Assembly: GCA_964023205.1 (NCBI GenBank)
Contig: OZ026833.1
Coordinates: forward strand, 33,444,830-33,508,829
Direction of reading: 5' to 3'
Origin: Lutraria lutraria
Lineage: Eukaryota; Mollusca; Bivalvia; Venerida; Mactridae
DNA: 64,000 nucleotides
Shown here piece after piece: positions 19,248-34,100 of this stretch (its first letter is position 1; each line of letters begins with the position of its first letter). A program made the position numbers and the translations under genes. Below the pieces are notes generated by a model that had not been told where the DNA came from, searched no databases, and saw nothing but the letters and a program-made list of their open reading frames with translations.

Positions 19248-20891
19248 TTTTTATCACACCCTGAAGGTAACGAACACGCATAAACATGCATCATCGATCG
19301 ACAAAGGGAAATAACCCACTTACGTATAGGAAACGCACCCGTCGAGCATATAGGACACCAAGGGAACTGGATGTTTTGGTCATATATCTATGTTTGTCTC
19401 TTATATTAATTTCTGCTATCGTAAAACTTGCCAAGTTTACAGTAATTTGAAACTACTCAAGCGAACACGTGCACAAACACCTTGATATATAAGTTCCGAT
19501 TCTCGTCAGACAATGTGCCGCAATGGCGCAGTCGGTTAAAGCGTCGGACATTGAAAGCTTTCGAGACAGGCAGACTTTTTGTGGCGGGTTCGACGCCGGC
19601 CACGGATCTTTTTTTTATTTTTATTTTTCGTTCGTTAGCGTTATACAGGCTTCAAAACATTCCGCAAACACTTGGCGTTTGTTTCTTGAAATTAAATTAA
19701 ATAGAAACAGTGTATTTTGTACGTTTTGCATTAATTAATATTCATTTCTGCAATAATAGCGATGTTAATCGCATTTCACGTGGGGTTACTGTAACGAAAC
19801 CAGCCGTATGACTTTAGTTTGATATGTTGCGCTATGTACCAATCAAGGCTGCTGCATTGTGTTATCATTGCGTGTTGGGTTATTGTCCTTGGCGTCAATA
19901 TGCATATGGTACGTACGTATCTTACTGTGAATTTCATAAGCAGCGCGTGTGTTAAAGTAACAATTTGTTTTAATATCAATTATATAGAGACTGAACATGT
20001 ACGGTTACATATGTATGTAAGTCGGAGCGTGTGTTAAAGTAACAATTTGTTTTAATATCAATTATATAGAGACTGAACATGTACGGTTACATATGTATGT
20101 AAGTCGGAGCGTGTGTTAAAGTAACAATTTATTTTAATATCAATTATAAAGAGACTGAACATGTACGGTTACGTATGTATGTAAGTCGGACACATGGTGA
20201 ATCAGTATACATATAATTAGTTGAGTAAGTATAATAGTATGTTAGTGCATGTACATTGATGTGCTTGCATTACCGAATTGCATTTATTTAAAAACTATCA
20301 GTCTGAGAATAGTGGAACCGACTAATCGCAGAACAATTCCAAATTGAATGAGGGAGACCAGGCACCGCATTGAAATTGTGTTTCATATATTTGCGAACTT
20401 AACAAATTAAGAATGTAAGTAAGCATGTGCGGAGAGATCTGTCCCACTGATTTGGGGGCCGTCTTGTGTCAAACACCCCCTACGCCCCATGCTAGGTAGG
20501 AACTATATAAGCGTGGGTGTGTGAAAGAAGACGACTTCATTGAAATGGCATTCCTTCGTTTCACATTCTCAGATTGCATTCAGTCGAGTAGATTTAAACT
20601 TGGTAATATGCGATAATTTTTATCACACCCTGAAGGTAACGAACACGCATAAACATGCATCATCGATCGACAAAGGGAAATAACCCACTTACGTATAGGA
20701 AACGCACCCGTCGAGCATATAGGACACCAAGGGAACTGGATGTTTTGGTCATATATCTATGTTTGTCTCTTATATTAATTTCTGCTATCGTAAAACTTGC
20801 CAAGTTTACAGTAATTTGAAACTACTCAAGCGAACACGTGCACAAACACCTTGATATATAAGTTCCGATTCTCGTCAGACAATGTGCCGCA

Positions 20892-22178
20892 ATGGCGCAG
20901 TCGGTTAAAGCGTCGGACATTGAAAGCTTTCGAGACAGGCAGACTTTTTGTGGCGGGTTCGAAGCCGGCCACGGATCTTTTTTTTATTTTTATTTTTCGT
21001 TCGTTAGCGTTATACAGGCTTCAAAACATTCCGCAAACACTTGGCGTTTGTTTCTTGAAATTAAATTAAATAGAAACAGTGTATTTTGTACGTTTTGCAT
21101 TAATTAATATTCATTTCTGCAATAATAGCGATGTTAATCGCATTTCACGTGGGGTTACTGTAACGAAACCAGCCGTATGACTTTAGTTTGATATGTTGCG
21201 CTATGTAACAATCAAGGCTGCTGCATTGTGTTATCATTGCGTGTTGGGTTATTGTCGTTGGCGTCAATATGCATATGGTACGTACGTATCTTACTGTGAA
21301 TTTCATAAGCAGCGCGTGTGTTAAAGTAACAATTTGTTTTAATATCAATTATATAGAGACTGAACATGTACGGTTACATATGTATGTAAGTCGGAGCGTG
21401 TGTTAAAGTAACAATTTATTTTAATATCAATTATAAAGAGACTGAACATGTACGGTTACGTATGTATGTAAGTCGGACACATGGTGAATCAGTATACATA
21501 TAATTAGTTGAGTAAGTATAATAGTATGTTAGTGCATGTACATTGATGTGCTTGCATTACCGAATTGCATTTATTTAAAAACTATCAGTCTGAGAATAGT
21601 GGAACCGACTAATCGCAGAACAATTCCAAATTGAATGAGGGAGACCAGGCACCGCATTGAAATTGTGTTTCATATATTTGCGAACTTAACAAATTAAGAA
21701 TGTAAGTAAGCATGTGCGGAGAGATCTGTCCCACTGATTTGGGGGCCGTCTTGTGTCAAACACCCCCTACGCCCCATGCTAGGTAGGAACTATATAAGCG
21801 TGGGTGTGTGAAAGAAGACGACTTCATTGAAATGGCATTCCTTCGTTTCACATTCTCAGATTGCATTCAGTCGATTAGATTTAAACTTGGTAATATGCGA
21901 TAATTTTTATCACACCCTGAAGGTAACGAACACGCATAAACATGCATCATCGATCGACAAAGGGAAATAACCCACTTACGTATAGGAAACGCACCCGTCG
22001 AGCATATAGCACACCAAGGGAACTGGATGTTTTGGTCATATATCTATGTTTGTCTCTTATATTAATTTCTGCTATCGTAAAACTTGCCAAGTTTACAGTA
22101 ATTTGAAACTACTCAAGCGAACACGTGCACAAACACCTTGATATATAAGTTCCGATTCTCGTCAGACAATGTGCCGCA
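20892..22178 (+). repeat. Short unit lacking one 82-bp subrepeat
   Basis: This interval is 1287 bases, exactly 1369 minus 82. Only two subrepeats are present (21314-21395 and 21396-21477): one of the identical pair and the divergent third type. The unit also carries private changes: GAAGCCGG in place of GACGCCGG at the B box (consensus still met), GTAACAATC near 21207, and TCGATTAG near 21873. Confidence 0.95.
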
Positions 22179-25100
22179 ATGGCGCAGTCGGTTAAAGCGT
22201 CGGACATTGAAAGCTTTCGAGACAGGCAGACTTTTTGTGGCGGGTTCGACGCCGGCCACGGATCTTTTTTTTATTTTTATTTTTCGTTCGTTAGCGTTAT
22301 ACAGGCTTCAAAACATTCCGCAAACACTTGGCGTTTGTTTCTTGAAATTAAATTAAATAGAAACAGTGTATTTTGTACGTTTTGCATTAATTAATATTCA
22401 TTTCTGCAATAATAGCGATGTTAATCGCATTTCACGTGGGGTTACTGTAACGAAACCAGCCGTATGACTTTAGTTTGATATGTTGCGCTATGTACCAATC
22501 AAGGCTGCTGCATTGTGTTATCATTGCGTGTTGGGTTATTGTCGTTGGCGTCAATATGCATATGGTACGTACGTATCTTACTGTGAATTTCATAAGCAGC
22601 GCGTGTGTTAAAGTAACAATTTGTTTTAATATCAATTATATAGAGACTGAACATGTACGGTTACATATGTATGTAAGTCGGAGCGTGTGTTAAAGTAACA
22701 ATTTGTTTTAATATCAATTATATAGAGACTGAACATGTACGGTTACATATGTATGTAAGTCGGAGCGTGTGTTAAAGTAACAATTTATTTTAATATCAAT
22801 TATAAAGAGACTGAACATGTACGGTTACGTATGTATGTAAGTCGGACACATGGTGAATCAGTATACATATAATTAGTTGAGTAAGTATAATAGTATGTTA
22901 GTGCATGTACATTGATGTGCTTGCATTACCGAATTGCATTTATTTAAAAACTATCAGTCTGAGAATAGTGGAACCGACTAATCGCAGAACAATTCCAAAT
23001 TGAATGAGGGAGACCAGGCACCGCATTGAAATTGTGTTTCATATATTTGCGAACTTAACAAATTAAGAATGTAAGTAAGCATGTGCGGAGAGATCTGTCC
23101 CACTGATTTGGGGGCGGTCTTGTGTCAAACACCCCCTACGCCCCATGCTAGGTAGGAACTATATAAGCGTGGGTGTGTGAAAGAAGACGACTTCATTGAA
23201 ATGGCATTCCTTCGTTTCACATTCTCAGATTGCATTCAGTCGAGTAGATTTAAACTTGGTAATATGCGATAATTTTTATCACACCCTGAAGGTAACGAAC
23301 ACGCATAAACATGCATCATCGATCGACAAAGGGAAATAACCCACTTACGTATAGGAAACGCACCCGTCGAGCATATAGCACACCAAGGGAACTGGATGTT
23401 TTGGTCATATATCTATGTTTGTCTCTTATATTAATTTCTGCTATCGTAAAACTTGCCAAGTTTACAGTAATTTGAAACTACTCAAGCGAACACGTGCACA
23501 AACACCTTGATATATAAGTTCCGATTCTCGTCAGACAATGTGCCGCAATGGCGCAGTCGGTTAAAGCGTCGGACATTGAAAGCTTTCGAGACAGGCAGTC
23601 TTTTTGTGGCGGGTTCGACGCCGGCCACGGATCTTTTTTTTATTTTTATTTTTCGTTCGTTAGCGTTATACAGGCTTCAAAACATTCCGCAAACACTTGG
23701 CGTTTGTTTCTTGAAATTAAATTAAATAGAAACAGTGTATTTTGTACGTTTTGCATTAATTAATATTCATTTCTGCAATAATAGCGATGTTAATCGCATT
23801 TCACGTGGGGTTACTGTAACGAAACCAGCCGTATGACTTTAGTTTGATATGTTGCGCTATGTACCAATCAAGGCTGCTGCATTGTGTTATCATTGCGTGT
23901 TGGGTTATTGTCGTTGGCGTCAATATGCATATGGTACGTACGTATCTTACTGTGAATTTCATAAGCAGCGCGTGTGTTAAAGTAACAATTTGTTTTAATA
24001 TCAATTATATAGAGACTGAACATGTACGGTTACATATGTATGTAAGTCGGAGCGTGTGTTAAAGTAACAATTTGTTTTAATATCAATTATATAGAGACTG
24101 AACATGTACGGTTACATATGTATGTAAGTCGGAGCGTGTGTTAAAGTAACAATTTATTTTAATATCAATTATAAAGAGACTGAACATGTACGGTTACGTA
24201 TGTATGTAAGTCGGACACATGGTGAATCAGTATACATATAATTAGTTGAGTAAGTATAATAGTATGTTAGTGCATGTACATTGATGTGCTTGCATTACCG
24301 AATTGCATTTATTTAAAAACTATCAGTCTGAGAATAGTGGAACCGACTAATCGCAGAACAATTCCAAATTGAATGAGGGAGACCAGGCACCGCATTGAAA
24401 TTGTATTTCATATATTTGCGAACTTAACAAATTAAGAATGTAAGTAAGCATGTGCGGAGAGATCTGTCCCACTGATTTGGGGGCCGTCTTGTGTCAAACA
24501 CCCCCTACGCCCCATGCTAGGTAGGAACTATATAAGCGTGGGTGTGTGAAAGAAGACGACTTCATTGAAATGGCATTCCTTCGTTTCACATTCTCAGATT
24601 GCATTCAGTCGAGTAGATTTAAACTTGGTAATATGCGATAATTTTTATCACACCCTGAAGGTAACGAACACGCATAAACATGCATCATCGATCGACAAAG
24701 GGAAATAACCCACTTACGTATAGGAAACGCACCCGTCGAGCATATAGCACACCAAGGGAACTGGATGTTTTGGTCATATATCTATGTTTGTCTCTTATAT
24801 TAATTTCTGCTATCGTAAAACGTGCCAAGTTTACAGTAATTTGAAACTACTCAAGCGAACACGTGCACAAACACCTTGATATATAAGTTCCGATTCTCGT
24901 CAGACAATGTGCCGCAATGGCGCAGTCGGTTAAAGCGTCAGACATTGAAAGCTTTCGAGACAGGCAAACTTTTTGTGGCGGGTTCGACGCCGGCCACGGA
25001 TCTTTTTTTTATTTTTATTTTTCGTTCGTTAGCGTTATACAGGCTTCAAAACATTCCGCAAACACTTGGCGTTTGTTTCTTGAAATTAAATTAAATAGAA

Positions 25101-28100
25101 ACAGTGTATTTTGTACGTTTTGCATTAATTAATATTCATTTCTGCAATAATAGCGATGTTAATCGCATTTCACGTGGGGTTACTGTAACGAAACCAGCCG
25201 TATGACTTTAGTTTGATATGTTGCGCTATGTACCAATCAAGGCTGCTGCATTGTGTTATCATTGCGTGTTGGGTTATTGTCGTTGGCGTCAATATGCATA
25301 TGGTACGTACGTATCTTACTGTGAATTTCATAAGCAGCGCGTGTGTTAAAGTAACAATTTGTTTTAATATCAATTATATAGAGACTGAACATGTACGGTT
25401 ACATATGTATGTAAGTCGGAGCGTGTGTTAAAGTAACAATTTGTTTTAATATCAATTATATAGAGACTGAACATGTACGGTTACATATGTATGTAAGTCG
25501 GAGCGTGTGTTAAAGTAACAATTTATTTTAATATCAATTATAAAGAGACTGAACATGTACGGTTACGTATGTATGTAAGTCGGACACATGGTGAATCAGT
25601 ATACATATAATTAGTTGAGTAAGTATAATAGTATGTTAGTGCATGTACATTGATGTGCTTGCATTACCGAATTGCATTTATTTAAAAACTATCAGTCTGA
25701 GAATAGTGGAACCGACTAATCGCAGAACAATTCCAAATTGAATGAGGGAGACCAGGCACCGCATTGAAATTGTATTTCATATATTTGCGAACTTAACAAA
25801 TTAAGAATGTAAGTAAGCATGTGCGGAGAGATCTGTCCCACTGATTTGGGGGCCGTCTTGTGTCAAACACCCCCTACGCCCCATGCTAGGTAGGAACTAT
25901 ATAAGCGTGGGTGTGTGAAAGAAGACGACTTCATTGAAATGGCATTCCTTCGTTTCACATTCTCAGATTGCATTCAGTCGAGTAGATTTAAACTTGGTAA
26001 TATGCGATAATTTTTATCACACCCTGAAGGTAACGAACACGCATAAACATGCATCATCGATCGACAAAGGGAAATAACCCACTTACGTATAGGAAACGCA
26101 CCCGTCGAGCATATAGCACACCAAGGGAACTGGATGTTTTGGTCATATATCTATGTTTGTCTCTTATATTAATTTCTGCTATCGTAAAACGTGCCAAGTT
26201 TACAGTAATTTGAAACTACTCAAGCGAACACGTGCACAAACACCTTGATATATAAGTTCCGATTCTCGTCAGACAATGTGCCGCAATGGCGCAGTCGGTT
26301 AAAGCGTCAGACATTGAAAGCTTTCGAGACAGGCAAACTTTTTGTGGCGGGTTCGACGCCGGCCACGGATCTTTTTTTTATTTTTATTTTTCGTTCGTTA
26401 GCGTTATACAGGCTTCAAAACATTCCGCAAACACTTGGCGTTTGTTTCTTGAAATTAAATTAAATAGAAACAGTGTATTTTGTACGTTTTGCATTAATTA
26501 ATATTCATTTCTGCAATAATAGCGATGTTAATCGCATTTCACGTGGGGTTACTGTAACGAAACCAGCCGTATGACTTTAGTTTGATATGTTGCGCTATGT
26601 ACCAATCAAGGCTGCTGCATTGTGTTATCATTGCGTGTTGGGTTATTGTCGTTGGCGTCAATATGCATATGGTACGTACGTATCTTACTGTGAATTTCAT
26701 AAGCAGCGCGTGTGTTAAAGTAACAATTTGTTTTAATATCAATTATATAGAGACTGAACATGTACGGTTACATATGTATGTAAGTCGGAGCGTGTGTTAA
26801 AGTAACAATTTGTTTTAATATCAATTATATAGAGACTGAACATGTACGGTTACATATGTATGTAAGTCGGAGCGTGTGTTAAAGTAACAATTTATTTTAA
26901 TATCAATTATAAAGAGACTGAACATGTACGGTTACGTATGTATGTAAGTCGGACACATGGTGAATCAGTATACATATAATTAGTTGAGTAAGTATAATAG
27001 TATGTTAGTGCATGTACATTGATGTGCTTGCATTACCGAATTGCATTTATTTAAAAACTATCAGTCTGAGAATAGTGGAACCGACTAATCGCAGAACAAT
27101 TCCAAATTGAATGAGGGAGACCAGGCACCGCATTGAAATTGTGTTTCATATATTTGCGAACTTAACAAATTAAGAATGTAAGTAAGCTGGTGCGGAGAGA
27201 TCTGTCCCACTGATTTGGGGGCCGTCTTGTGTCAAACACCCCCTACGCCCCATGCTAGGTAGGAACTATATAAGCGTGGGTGTGTGAAAGAAGACGACTT
27301 CATTGAAATGGCATTCCTTCGTTTCACATTCTCAGATTGCATTCAGTCGAGTAGATTTAAACTTGGTAATATGCGATAATTTTTATCACACCCTGAAGGT
27401 AACGAACACGCATAAACATGCATCATCGATCGACAAAGGGAAATAACCCACTTACGTATAGGAAACGCACCCGTCGAGCATATAGCACACCAAGGGAACT
27501 GGATGTTTTGGTCATATATCTATGTTTGTCTCTTATATTAATTTCTGCTATCGTAAAACTTGCCAAGTTTACAGTAATTTGAAACTACTCAAGCGAACAC
27601 GTGCACAAACACCTTGATATATAAGTTCCGATTCTCGTCAGACAATGTGCCGCAATGGCGCAGTCGGTTAAAGCGTCGGACATTGAAAGCTTTCGAGACA
27701 GGCAGACTTTTTGTGGCGGGTTCGACGCCGGCCACGGATCTTTTTTTTATTTTTATTTTTCGTTCGTTAGCGTTATACAGGCTTCAAAACATTCCGCAAA
27801 CACTTGGCGTTTGTTTCTTGAAATTAAATTAAATAGAAACAGTGTATTTTGTACGTTTTGCATTAATTAATATTCATTTCTGCAATAATAGCGATGTTAA
27901 TCGCATTTCACGTGGGGTTACTGTAACGAAACCAGCCGTATGACTTTAGTTTGATATGTTGCGCTATGTACCAATCAAGGCTGCTGCATTGTGTTATCAT
28001 TGCGTGTTGGGTTATTGTCGTTGGCGTCAATATGCATATGGTACGTACGTATCTTACTGTGAATTTCATAAGCAGCGCGTGTGTTAAAGTAACAATTTGT

Positions 28101-31100
28101 TTTAATATCAATTATATAGAGACTGAACATGTACGGTTACATATGTATGTAAGTCGGAGCGTGTGTTAAAGTAACAATTTGTTTTAATATCAATTATATA
28201 GAGACTGAACATGTACGGTTACATATGTATGTAAGTCGGAGCGTGTGTTAAAGTAACAATTTATTTTAATATCAATTATAAAGAGACTGAACATGTACGG
28301 TTACGTATGTATGTAAGTCGGACACATGGTGAATCAGTATACATATAATTAGTTGAGTAAGTATAATAGTATGTTAGTGCATGTACATTGATGTGCTTGC
28401 ATTACCGAATTGCATTTATTTAAAAACTATCAGTCTGAGAATAGTGGAACCGACTAATCGCAGAACAATTCCAAATTGAATGAGGGAGACCAGGCACCGC
28501 ATTGAAATTGTGTTTCATATATTTGCGAACTTAACAAATTAAGAATGTAAGTAAGCATGTGCGGAGAGATCTGTCCCACTGATTTGGGGGCGGTCTTGTG
28601 TCAAACACCCCCTACGCCCCATGCTAGGTAGGAACTATATAAGCGTGGGTGTGTGAAAGAAGACGACTTCATTGAAATGGCATTCCTTCGTTTCACATTC
28701 TCAGATTGCATTCAGTCGAGTAGATTTAAACTTGGTAATATGCGATAATTTTTATCACACCCTGAAGGTAACGAACACGCATAAACATGCATCATCGATC
28801 GACAAAGGGAAATAACCCACTTACGTATAGGAAACGCACCCGTCGAGCATATAGCACACCAAGGGAACTGGATGTTTTGGTCATATATCTATGTTTGTCT
28901 CTTATATTAATTTCTGCTATCGTAAAACTTGCCAAGTTTACAGTAATTTGAAACTACTCAAGCGAACACGTGCACAAACACCTTGATATATAAGTTCCGA
29001 TTCTCGTCAGACAATGTGCCGCAATGGCGCAGTCGGTTAAAGCGTCGGACATTGAAAGCTTTCGAGACAGGCAGTCTTTTTGTGGCGGGTTCGACGCCGG
29101 CCACGGATCTTTTTTTTATTTTTATTTTTCGTTCGTTAGCGTTATACAGGCTTCAAAACATTCCGCAAACACTTGGCGTTTGTTTCTTGAAATTAAATTA
29201 AATAGAAACAGTGTATTTTGTACGTTTTGCATTAATTAATATTCATTTCTGCAATAATAGCGATGTTAATCGCATTTCACGTGGGGTTACTGTAACGAAA
29301 CCAGCCGTATGACTTTAGTTTGATATGTTGCGCTATGTACCAATCAAGGCTGCTGCATTGTGTTATCATTGCGTGTTGGGTTATTGTCGTTGGCGTCAAT
29401 ATGCATATGGTACGTACGTATCTTACTGTGAATTTCATAAGCAGCGCGTGTGTTAAAGTAACAATTTGTTTTAATATCAATTATATAGAGACTGAACATG
29501 TACGGTTACATATGTATGTAAGTCGGAGCGTGTGTTAAAGTAACAATTTGTTTTAATATCAATTATATAGAGACTGAACATGTACGGTTACATATGTATG
29601 TAAGTCGGAGCGTGTGTTAAAGTAACAATTTATTTTAATATCAATTATAAAGAGACTGAACATGTACGGTTACGTATGTATGTAAGTCGGACACATGGTG
29701 AATCAGTATACATATAATTAGTTGAGTAAGTATAATAGTATGTTAGTGCATGTACATTGATGTGCTTGCATTACCGAATTGCATTTATTTAAAAACTATC
29801 AGTCTGAGAATAGTGGAACCGACTAATCGCAGAACAATTCCAAATTGAATGAGGGAGACCAGGCACCGCATTGAAATTGTGTTTCATATATTTGCGAACT
29901 TAACAAATTAAGAATGTAAGTAAGCTGGTGCGGAGAGATCTGTCCCACTGATTTGGGGGCCGTCTTGTGTCAAACACCCCCTACGCCCCATGCTAGGTAG
30001 GAACTATATAAGCGTGGGTGTGTGAAAGAAGACGACTTCATTGAAATGGCATTCCTTCGTTTCACATTCTCAGATTGCATTCAGTCGAGTAGATTTAAAC
30101 TTGGTAATATGCGATAATTTTTATCACACCCTGAAGGTAACGAACACGCATAAACATGCATCATCGATCGACAAAGGGAAATAACCCACTTACGTATAGG
30201 AAACGCACCCGTCGAGCATATAGCACACCAAGGGAACTGGATGTTTTGGTCATATATCTATGTTTGTCTCTTATATTAATTTCTGCTATCGTAAAACTTG
30301 CCAAGTTTACAGTAATTTGAAACTACTCAAGCGAACACGTGCACAAACACCTTGATATATAAGTTCCGATTCTCGTCAGACAATGTGCCGCAATGGCGCA
30401 GTCGGTTAAAGCGTCGGACATTGAAAGCTTTCGAGACAGGCAGACTTTTTGTGGCGGGTTCGACGCCGGCCACGGATCTTTTTTTTATTTTTATTTTTCG
30501 TTCGTTAGCGTTATACAGGCTTCAAAACATTCCGCAAACACTTGGCGTTTGTTTCTTGAAATTAAATTAAATAGAAACAGTGTATTTTGTACGTTTTGCA
30601 TTAATTAATATTCATTTCTGCAATAATAGCGATGTTAATCGCATTTCACGTGGGGTTACTGTAACGAAACCAGCCGTATGACTTTAGTTTGATATGTTGC
30701 GCTATGTACCAATCAAGGCTGCTGCATTGTGTTATCATTGCGTGTTGGGTTATTGTCGTTGGCGTCAATATGCATATGGTACGTACGTATCTTACTGTGA
30801 ATTTCATAAGCAGCGCGTGTGTTAAAGTAACAATTTGTTTTAATATCAATTATATAGAGACTGAACATGTACGGTTACATATGTATGTAAGTCGGAGCGT
30901 GTGTTAAAGTAACAATTTGTTTTAATATCAATTATATAGAGACTGAACATGTACGGTTACATATGTATGTAAGTCGGAGCGTGTGTTAAAGTAACAATTT
31001 ATTTTAATATCAATTATAAAGAGACTGAACATGTACGGTTACGTATGTATGTAAGTCGGACACATGGTGAATCAGTATACATATAATTAGTTGAGTAAGT

Positions 31101-34100
31101 ATAATAGTATGTTAGTGCATGTACATTGATGTGCTTGCATTACCGAATTGCATTTATTTAAAAACTATCAGTCTGAGAATAGTGGAACCGACTAATCGCA
31201 GAACAATTCCAAATTGAATGAGGGAGACCAGGCACCGCATTGAAATTGTGTTTCATATATTTGCGAACTTAACAAATTAAGAATGTAAGTAAGCATGTGC
31301 GGAGAGATCTGTCCCACTGATTTGGGGGCGGTCTTGTGTCAAACACCCCCTACGCCCCATGCTAGGTAGGAACTATATAAGCGTGGGTGTGTGAAAGAAG
31401 ACGACTTCATTGAAATGGCATTCCTTCGTTTCACATTCTCAGATTGCATTCAGTCGAGTAGATTTAAACTTGGTAATATGCGATAATTTTTATCACACCC
31501 TGAAGGTAACGAACACGCATAAACATGCATCATCGATCGACAAAGGGAAATAACCCACTTACGTATAGGAAACGCACCCGTCGAGCATATAGCACACCAA
31601 GGGAACTGGATGTTTTGGTCATATATCTATGTTTGTCTCTTATATTAATTTCTGCTATCGTAAAACTTGCCAAGTTTACAGTAATTTGAAACTACTCAAG
31701 CGAACACGTGCACAAACACCTTGATATATAAGTTCCGATTCTCGTCAGACAATGTGCCGCAATGGCGCAGTCGGTTAAAGCGTCGGACATTGAAAGCTTT
31801 CGAGACAGGCAGTCTTTTTGTGGCGGGTTCGACGCCGGCCACGGATCTTTTTTTTATTTTTATTTTTCGTTCGTTAGCGTTATACAGGCTTCAAAACATT
31901 CCGCAAACACTTGGCGTTTGTTTCTTGAAATTAAATTAAATAGAAACAGTGTATTTTGTACGTTTTGCATTAATTAATATTCATTTCTGCAATAATAGCG
32001 ATGTTAATCGCATTTCACGTGGGGTTACTGTAACGAAACCATCCGTATGACTTTAGTTTGATATGTTGCGCTATGTACCAATCAAGGCTGCTGCATTGTG
32101 TTATCATTGCGTGTTGGGTTATTGTCGTTGGCGTCAATATGCATATGGTACGTACGTATCTTACTGTGAATTTCATAAGCAGCGCGTGTGTTAAAGTAAC
32201 AATTTGTTTTAATATCAATTATATAGAGACTGAACATGTACGGTTACATATGTATGTAAGTCGGAGCGTGTGTTAAAGTAACAATTTGTTTTAATATCAA
32301 TTATATAGAGACTGAACATGTACGGTTACATATGTATGTAAGTCGGAGCGTGTGTTAAAGTAACAATTTATTTTAATATCAATTATAAAGAGACTGAACA
32401 TGTACGGTTACGTATGTATGTAAGTCGGACACATGGTGAATCAGTATACATATAATTAGTTGAGTAAGTATAATAGTATGTTAGTGCATGTACATTGATG
32501 TGCTTGCATTACCGAATTGCATTTATTTAAAAACTATCAGTCTGAGAATAGTGGAACCGACTAATCGCAGAACAATTCCAAATTGAATGAGGGAGACCAG
32601 GCACCGCATTGAAATTGTATTTCATATATTTGCGAACTTAACAAATTAAGAATGTAAGTAAGCATGTGCGGAGAGATCTGTCCCACTGATTTGGGGGCCG
32701 TCTTGTGTCAAACACCCCCTACGCCCCATGCTAGGTAGGAACTATATAAGCGTGGGTGTGTGAAAGAAGACGACTTCATTGAAATGGCATTCCTTCGTTT
32801 CACATTCTCAGATTGCATTCAGTCGAGTAGATTTAAACTTGGTAATATGCGATAATTTTTATCACACCCTGAAGGTAACGAACACGCATAAACATGCATC
32901 ATCGATCGACAAAGGGAAATAACCCACTTACGTATAGGAAACGCACCCGTCGAGCATATAGCACACCAAGGGAACTGGATGTTTTGGTCATATATCTATG
33001 TTTGTCTCTTATATTAATTTCTGCTATCGTAAAACGTGCCAAGTTTACAGTAATTTGAAACTACTCAAGCGAACACGTGCACAAACACCTTGATATATAA
33101 GTTCCGATTCTCGTCAGACAATGTGCCGCAATGGCGCAGTCGGTTAAAGCGTCGGACATTGAAAGCTTTCGAGACAGGCAAACTTTTTGTGGCGGGTTCG
33201 ACGCCGGCCACGGATCTTTTTTTTATTTTTATTTTTCGTTCGTTAGCGTTATACAGGCTTCAAAACATTCCGCAAACACTTGGCGTTTGTTTCTTGAAAT
33301 TAAATTAAATAGAAACAGTGTATTTTGTACGTTTTGCATTAATTAATATTCATTTCTGCAATAATAGCGATGTTAATCGCATTTCACGTGGGGTTACTGT
33401 AACGAAACCAGCCGTATGACTTTAGTTTGATATGTTGCGCTATGTACCAATCAAGGCTGCTGCATTGTGTTATCATTGCGTGTTGGGTTATTGTCGTTGG
33501 CGTCAATATGCATATGGTACGTACGTATCTTACTGTGAATTTCATAAGCAGCGCGTGTGTTAAAGTAACAATTTGTTTTAATATCAATTATATAGAGACT
33601 GAACATGTACGGTTACATATGTATGTAAGTCGGAGCGTGTGTTAAAGTAACAATTTGTTTTAATATCAATTATATAGAGACTGAACATGTACGGTTACAT
33701 ATGTATGTAAGTCGGAGCGTGTGTTAAAGTAACAATTTATTTTAATATCAATTATAAAGAGACTGAACATGTACGGTTACGTATGTATGTAAGTCGGACA
33801 CATGGTGAATCAGTATACATATAATTAGTTGAGTAAGTATAATAGTATGTTAGTGCATGTACATTGATGTGCTTGCATTACCGAATTGCATTTATTTAAA
33901 AACTATCAGTCTGAGAATAGTGGAACCGACTAATCGCAGAACAATTCCAAATTGAATGAGGGAGACCAGGCACCGCATTGAAATTGTGTTTCATATATTT
34001 GCGAACTTAACAAATTAAGAATGTAAGTAAGCTGGTGCGGAGAGATCTGTCCCACTGATTTGGGGGCCGTCTTGTGTCAAACACCCCCTACGCCCCATGC

